Below, piece after piece: positions 59,450 through 64,000 of a stretch of 64,000 bases of DNA (position 1 is its first letter; every line of letters begins with the position of its first letter). The position numbers and the translations under genes are program-made. Origin of the DNA: Vombatus ursinus (lineage: Eukaryota > Chordata > Mammalia > Diprotodontia > Vombatidae); assembly GCF_900497805.2 (NCBI RefSeq), contig NW_020954719.1, positions 5,763,699 to 5,827,698 on the forward strand, given 5' to 3'. The notes under the pieces were generated by a model. That model saw only the letters and a program-made list of their open reading frames with translations. It did not search any database and had not been told where the DNA came from.

Positions 59450-59990
59450 ATACTTGTGTCTCAAAGAGATCAAAGAAAGAGGGAAAGGTATCACATGTAC
59501 AAAAATATTTTAGAAGCCTTTTTTATTGTAGCAAAGAACTGGGAACAAAGTGAATGCCTGTTTATTAACAAAAGGCAAAACAAATCATGGCTTATAAATA
59601 TAATGGAATATTATTGCTCCTTATCAAATGAGGAAAGGGATGGATTCAAAGAAACCTGGAAAGACTTGTATGAACTGAAGAAGTGAATTAAATGAACAAA
59701 AGTAGGAAATAGTGAAGAAAATCAACTATGAAAGACTTAAGAAACTCTGATCAATGTAATGACCAATCAGTTGTAAAAGACTGATAATGAAACATGCTTC
59801 CCACCTCTTGGAAGGGGGGACCAGAGGTGTAGAATGAGACTTACAACTTCACACACAGCCAAGGTTTAGATTTGTTTTTCATGACTATACTTTTTTGTTA
59901 TAAGGGAGAGTTTTTCTTTTTCTTTGAAGGGAGTATATTTTGAGGGGATGCAATGATATTGATGCTAAAAAAAAGAAAAGAAAAAGAAAT
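59450..59990 (+). mobile_element. L1 3' end, sense, old
   Basis: 'caaaaatattttagaagcct', 'aatggaatattattgctcct', 'ggaaagacttgtatgaactg' are L1 C-terminal and 3' landmarks. It ends in an A-rich stretch near 59985. Confidence 0.75.
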
Positions 59991-60555
59991 GACATCAAAG
60001 AATCATTTAAAAATAAATAGAAGAAGAGAATTCAGAAAGGAACACAGGTAATCAGAATTAACTACATTAAGCTTGAATTATGAAAAAATCCCCCAAACTC
60101 TATGTAGTGGAAAAAAACTTTAACACATACTAGAAGTTCACAGTTTCATATACAGCCCCTTTATACAACCCCCTTTATCTCTGTATATTTAAATGTTCAT
60201 GTTTGTTGGTGTTTATTAAATGTAAAGGAAGATAATTAAATGTATTAAATGTAAAAAGGGAAGGGAAGGGAAGGAAAAGGAAGCATTAGATATACATGGA
60301 GATGTTCATCACCCTTCTGCAGCCTATCATTTTTTTCCTGAGTAATGGAAGGTCCTGATTGGCTAAGATTCCCCCCAACTTACTGAGGTTCTTCTAGAAA
60401 GAAAGATGGGTATGATTGACTGGTAAATCCTACCTAGACAACTCAAGAGACACCTTTCCCAGAATCCCAAAGATAAGGTGGCTATAGATTGATTAATAAA
60501 GTTGCCAGGAATATAATCAGGCACTGTTGTCAAGAAACCATTATTCAAATCAGGA
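59991..60555. other. Unassigned stretch
   Basis: Nothing recognised apart from a short 'gggaa' run at about 60258-60280. Confidence 0.5.
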
Positions 60556-60716
60556 TATTAGAGATCATATATATTCCAACTTCTCCATTTCACAGATAAA
60601 TAGTCTGAAACTAGACATGAGTTTTTTCAATTGGTTAGTGGAAGAACCGTAACCAGAATCCAGACCTGACTTCAAATTTAATGCTCTTTCCTGTTGTATC
60701 GTGATGCCCCTAACTA
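60556..60716 (-). mobile_element. MIR-type SINE, antisense
   Basis: Inverted MIR-like order: 'ccatttcacagataaatagt', 'gaagaaccgtaaccagaatc', 'aatgctctttcctgttgtat'. Diverged. Confidence 0.55.
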
Positions 60717-60741
60717 TTCATCTAGTGTTGCCCTTATTACT

Positions 60742-60888
60742 CTTAACAGTTAACATTTATTTATATAGTGCTTTAAAGTTTGCACAGAACGTTTATAAAT
60801 ATTGTCTTACTGTATCTTCACTACTGCCCTGGGATGTAGGTGCTACTAGTACCCCCATTTAACAGATGAGGAAACTGAGCAGCTAAAG
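60742..60888 (-). mobile_element. MIR 3' part, antisense
   Basis: 'aacatttatttatatagtgc', 'actgccctgggatgtaggtg' and 'aacagatgaggaaactgag' are inverted MIR. Confidence 0.7.
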
Positions 60889-60889
60889 T

Positions 60890-61365
60890 ACAAGAACATA
60901 AGCTGTCCATAATGCTTCCTGAGATGGCCCTTATAATTCAATTCAACCTTCTATACATTCATAACAAATGAATATAGTCAAGCAAAATAAATCCACTCAT
61001 TGGCTGCATCTGAAAATGTCTCACTCTGCATTTCTAGTCTATCACCTCCCCGTTAGGGGGTAGAAAACATGATTCATCCATCATGAGTCATCTATGACTG
61101 TGATTGCTTATTACATTCATCAGAGGTATTGGGTCTTTTTCACAGTTGTTTTCCTAAATATTGTTGTAGTCTTGGCATAAATTGTTCTCCTGGTTCTGCT
61201 CACTTCATTCTGCATTTGTTCATACAAATCTTCCCAGGTTTCTCTGAATCTATCCTTCTTCTTTTCATAAGAAGCAATGATATTCCATTACATTCACATA
61301 TTCTAATTGACACAGTCTTTCCCCAATTTATTGGCACCCATTTCAATTTCAGTTTTTAAGCACAA
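60890..61365 (-). mobile_element. L1 3' end, antisense
   Basis: 'ctcattggctgcatctgaaa', 'ttctcctggttctgctcact' and 'tgatattccattacattcac' are inverted L1 3' landmarks. It is directly followed by another antisense L1 tail. Confidence 0.75.
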
Positions 61366-62097
61366 CTTCTTCCTCCTCCACACTTTTTCCAATTACAATA
61401 AATATAGTTTTCAACATTCACTTTTATAAGATTTTGAGTTTCAAATTTCTTTCTCCCTACCAGCCCTCCTCCTTCCTCAAGATGGCATGCAATCTGATAT
61501 AGGCTATGCAAGTACAATCATATCAAACATATTTCCATGTTAGCCATGTTGTGAAAGAAGAATCAGAACAAAAGGGGAAAACCACGAGAAAGAAAAAAAA
61601 AGAAAGAAAGAAAATAGTATGCTTCAATCTGCATTCAGACTGCATAGTTCTTTCTCTGAATGTGGATAACAATTTCCATCATGAGTCTTTTGGAACTGTC
61701 TTAGATCATTGTATTGCTGAAAAGAGCTAAGTCTATCAAAGTTGGTTATCCAATAGTGTTGCTGTTACTATGTACCATGTTCTCCTGGCTCTACTCACTT
61801 CACTCACCATCAGTTCGTGTAAGTCTTTCCAGGTTTGTTTTGAAATCCGCCCGCTCATCATTTCTTATAGCACTTCTTAGCATTTCTTATAATATTCCAT
61901 TACATTCATATACCACAACTTGTTCAGCCATTCCCCTCAATTTCCAATTTCAATGGGCATCTCCTCAATTTCCAATTCTTTGCCACCACAAAGAGAGCTG
62001 CTATAAATATTTTTGTACATGTAGGTCCTTTCCCTTTTTTTATTATCTCTTTGGGATAAAAACCTAGTAGTGGTATTCCTGAGTTCACAACTTTCTA
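61366..62097 (-). mobile_element. L1 3' end, antisense, second copy
   Basis: It repeats the same landmarks ('tgttctcctggctctactca', 'ttccattacattcatatacc', 'ctagtagtggtattc') with the CTTT-rich UTR inverted as a GAAA run at about 61590-61612. Confidence 0.8.
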
Positions 62098-62250
62098 AAT
62101 CAAAGGTTCTTATGCTTTTGTGTGTGTGTGTGTGTCATAGATCCCTTTGGCAATCTGGTGAAGCCTCTGGAACCCTTCTCAGAATGTTTCTTAATGTATA
62201 AAATAAAATAGATAAGATTACAAAGAAAACCAACTTTATTGAAATACTAT
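62098..62250 (+). mobile_element. hAT-like MITE fragment, with TG run
   Basis: 'catagatccctttggcaatc', 'acccttctcagaatgtttct' match the element at 35515-35932. A short TG run (62119-62135) is inside. Confidence 0.55.
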
Positions 62251-62361
62251 CCTTTTTTTAAAAGTTCAGATTAGTTCTTGATTCAACCCTCCTAATCCTC
62301 CTAATCCTACGCCTAGTACTAACATATGTTTTGTATGTACATGTACATATTCTGTTTGTCT

Positions 62362-62462
62362 CCCCGAATACAGTATAATATGCTCTTTGAGCACAGGAAC
62401 TGTATTTCTTCCCCAGCACTTGGCGCAGTTCCAGGCACAAAGAGTTGCTTAATAAATGCTTA
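62362..62462 (+). mobile_element. L2 3' end fragment upstream of H1-7
   Basis: 'ccccagcacttggcgcagtt', 'ccaggcacaaagagttgctt' and 'aataaatgct' form an L2 terminus. The open frame of the histone gene runs back into it, so that upstream part is unlikely to be translated. Confidence 0.8.
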
Positions 62463-62585
62463 TCTTCTCCTACCCGCCCTCCCCCACCCAACGCCCACCG
62501 CTCATATTCTGACCCGAGACCTCCGAAGTATCAGCCCTTTGTGACGTTTAAGCCGCCCTTTCCCTACAGTGAAGGGCCAAGTGGG
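62463..62585 (+). promoter_or_regulatory. H1-7 proximal promoter / 5' UTR
   Basis: A GC-rich 120-base stretch begins right after an L2 tail. It has a CRE-like 'tgacgttt' (62542-62549), 37 bases before the chosen ATG, and no TATA box at a normal distance. CRE-like sites bind CREM in spermatids, which would fit a spermatid histone. 'ccctttccctacag' (ending 62578) also resembles a splice acceptor, so an upstream untranslated exon is possible. Confidence 0.45.
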
Positions 62586-63716
62586 ATGGTGATGTCCCAA
62601 ACCAGCCGCCCCGCGCTAGCGCGAGCAGGGAGCACCATGACCGAGGCAGCCGATCCCGATGGCGTCTCTAAAGAGATAGTCCCAGAATCGTCGGAAAAGC
62701 CGCAGGACACACAAGTGAAGCGTCGCCGGCGATCGGTGCTCCGAGTTTCCCAGCTCCTGCTGCGGGCCATTGCCGCCCACAAAGGACTGACTCTCACAAT
62801 GCTCAAGAAGGAGTTCGGCAACGCCGGCTACCAGGTGGGCAGGAAATGCAGCGATCATTCCTCCTTGGGGCCCAAGCCAGCGTCGGTGAAAGGCACTTTG
62901 CTCCGGGTGAGCGGCAGCAAAGCCGAGGGCTTCTTCAGAGTCTGGAAGAGTCTGAAGCCAATCAAGAAACGTACCAAGAGAAGATCTGCGGAGATCGAGG
63001 AAGTGAACCAGAATTGCTTCGAGTCCCTGTTTGCTCGCCGGTATAGGAAGCCTCCTGAGGAGGATTCCCAACCCAGCCCAGGGGACTCGTTCAAACCCGA
63101 GACGCCCGAGGGGCCCGAGACTCCCGACTTGTACGACTTGTCCGAGACTCCGCATTCATCCGAGGAGAAAATCTACGTGGAGCAAGTGAATGAAAACCCT
63201 GAGGATATGGAGGAGGTCGCGCTGAGTTTGGTCCCAGGATACTCCATGAGCCAGAAGGCATCTAAGAAAACGAGGGAAGAGATGGGGCCCAAGGCGAAGC
63301 AGAGAAAGATAAAGAAGATGAAGATGAAGGAGAAATCGAAAGACCAGTTGAGGTCGACGGAAGGGTCAAAGAGGCCAAAGACAAAGAAAGGAAAGAAAAT
63401 GAGGATTAAGGAGAACAGAGGAGAGACGGTGAACGAAGACAAGAAAACGAAGCCGAAGGAGAAGACAAGGGAGAAGGTGAGGGAGAGGAACGTGGACCCG
63501 GAGAAGCAAGTGAAACATAAGCAAAACCGCCAGAACTGTTGCCAGAGATACAGCCCGAACCTGAATCTCGCATCAGCCAAGTCGAGCAAGATCCATGGAG
63601 GCAATATGAAGGCCCTTGATCGGAGAACAAGGCGACCTTACAAAATTTCCCCCCGAAAGGATTCCTCCCGAAAAGAAAGCGCACAAGGGATAGGTGGACA
63701 TCCCCAGAGCTCTTGA
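62586..63716 (+). CDS. H1-7: Testis-specific linker histone H1.7 (H1FNT/HANP1/H1T2)
   Basis: A single-exon gene of 376 residues. Linker histones bind nucleosomes and linker DNA. In eutherians this member acts in elongating spermatids, during chromatin condensation before protamines. The globular H15 domain is at residues 50-121 and reads 'SVLRVSQLLLRAIAAHKGLT', then 'LKKEFGNAGYQV', then 'KGTLLRVSGSKAEGFFRVWK'. That is much closer to human H1.7, as I remember it, than to somatic H1. An acidic, Pro/Glu/Ser-rich part (about 155-220) is followed by a very Lys/Arg-rich tail (about 222-360), unlike the Ala-Lys-Pro tail of somatic H1. At 376 residues it is longer than human (about 255) and near the mouse protein. 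ATGs at 62586 (G at -3, G at +4), 62592 and 62637 (A at -3) are possible starts. I chose the first. The last would align best with the human internal Met. Confidence 0.9.
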   Translation: MVMSQTSRPALARAGSTMTEAADPDGVSKEIVPESSEKPQDTQVKRRRRSVLRVSQLLLRAIAAHKGLTLTMLKKEFGNAGYQVGRKCSDHSSLGPKPASVKGTLLRVSGSKAEGFFRVWKSLKPIKKRTKRRSAEIEEVNQNCFESLFARRYRKPPEEDSQPSPGDSFKPETPEGPETPDLYDLSETPHSSEEKIYVEQVNENPEDMEEVALSLVPGYSMSQKASKKTREEMGPKAKQRKIKKMKMKEKSKDQLRSTEGSKRPKTKKGKKMRIKENRGETVNEDKKTKPKEKTREKVRERNVDPEKQVKHKQNRQNCCQRYSPNLNLASAKSSKIHGGNMKALDRRTRRPYKISPRKDSSRKESAQGIGGHPQSS

Positions 63717-64000
63717 ATTGGGCTCTCGTTCCCACTCAGAGCTCCTCTCGGAACAATCTATGCACTCACTGAGTGAAATGGCCGGGAAGTATTTATTATA
63801 CCTTTTCCCGTGATCTTTGTGTCTTTTTTTTCTTCTTCCTTTAATGCTCTGGGAGTGAGATACAGGGAAGGGAAAAGAAAGGTGTGGTAGGGCTAGGCGT
63901 GTGGGGAAGGAGAAGGTGAGCGTCTCTTGCCATCTAGGATCAGCTTTCCTTGCTTATTATAAATCTGAATAGAACAAAAAAAATCAAGAAAGGGGAGAGG
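63717..64000. other. H1-7 3' flank, no poly-A signal seen
   Basis: No AATAAA or ATTAAA lies on the plus strand before the window ends. A hairpin 'ggctct' / 'agagct' with an 11-base loop (about 63721-63743) resembles the histone stem but has the wrong loop. The mRNA 3' end may lie beyond the window. Confidence 0.5.

Noticed and set aside
62445-62585. N-terminal extension of the H1-7 frame to 62445
   Set aside because: The codon at 62445 is TTG, not ATG, and lies in an L2 3' tail. The first ATG in frame is at 62586.
62616-63155. Long minus-strand open frame opposite H1-7
   Set aside because: It is the mirror of a GC-rich coding region. It has no recognisable domain and is best explained as a shadow.
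63173-63604. Second minus-strand open frame, F/S/L-rich
   Set aside because: It is the antisense of the Lys/Glu-rich histone tail. Composition alone explains it.

Overview
The window looks like nuclear DNA of a marsupial. The main evidence is the dense population of a tRNA-derived SINE (head 'ggcagctaggtggcacagtg', B-box region 'gagttcaaatc', core 'agctgtgtgaccctgggcaa') that I know from marsupial genomes. There is also a marsupial-type L1, many L2, MIR and CR1/L3-like copies, old ERV debris and long microsatellites. The sequence is AT-rich, intron-like and gene-poor. The species cannot be fixed by reading. One 10-base assembly gap (N) lies inside a GATG microsatellite at 38314-38323.

Only one intact protein gene is supported: a single-exon, testis-type linker histone gene, the H1-7 (H1FNT/HANP1/H1T2) orthologue, at the right end (62586-63716, +). 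The second host locus is a decayed minus-strand zinc-finger gene at about 40.6-44.2 kb. It has a SCAN exon, a KRAB-A exon and a C2H2 exon, all recognisable and all broken, yet its splice signals are still readable. A GC-richer promoter-like region (about 44.93-45.70 kb) follows. It holds several ZNF143/Staf-type elements, a CCAAT box and an RFX X-box. A 7SL RNA retropseudogene lies at 35.17-35.50 kb.

Layout. 0-9 kb: SINEs, an L2 split by an unexplained insert, an antisense old L1 ORF2 carrying a templated inverted insertion, antisense ERV pol debris, and MIR. 8.87-20.6 kb: a nested stack in which an L2 is split by an L1 of about 10.3 kb with a 14-bp target duplication. That L1 is itself invaded by a 2-kb ORF1-only L1, an inverted L1 tail and SINEs. 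20.9-24.3 kb: antisense L1 with two 5'-UTR-like blocks. 24.3-26.4 kb: unassigned. 26.4-31.1 kb: CR1/L3-like fragment, MIR, then a nearly complete but broken L2. 31-40.5 kb: unclassified sequence, L2 scraps, 7SL, a hAT-like MITE split by a SINE, L1 pieces and the gap. 40.5-45.7 kb: ZNF pseudogene and its promoter-like region. 45.8-50.3 kb: SINE, LTRs, a CT microsatellite and ERV pol debris. 50.57-59.14 kb: a whole-length but broken antisense ERVL-like provirus with paired LTRs and a tRNA-Leu-type primer site. 59-62.46 kb: L1, MIR and L2 tails, running up to the histone gene promoter.

I found no operon, CRISPR array or obviously new molecular system. The best leads are the templated inverted insertion at 3.99-4.17 kb, the promoter that may have outlived its KRAB-SCAN zinc-finger gene, the long acidic plus lysine-rich tail of the marsupial H1-7, and the ORF1-only L1 inside another L1. 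Repeat boundaries were placed by eye and may be off by tens of bases.
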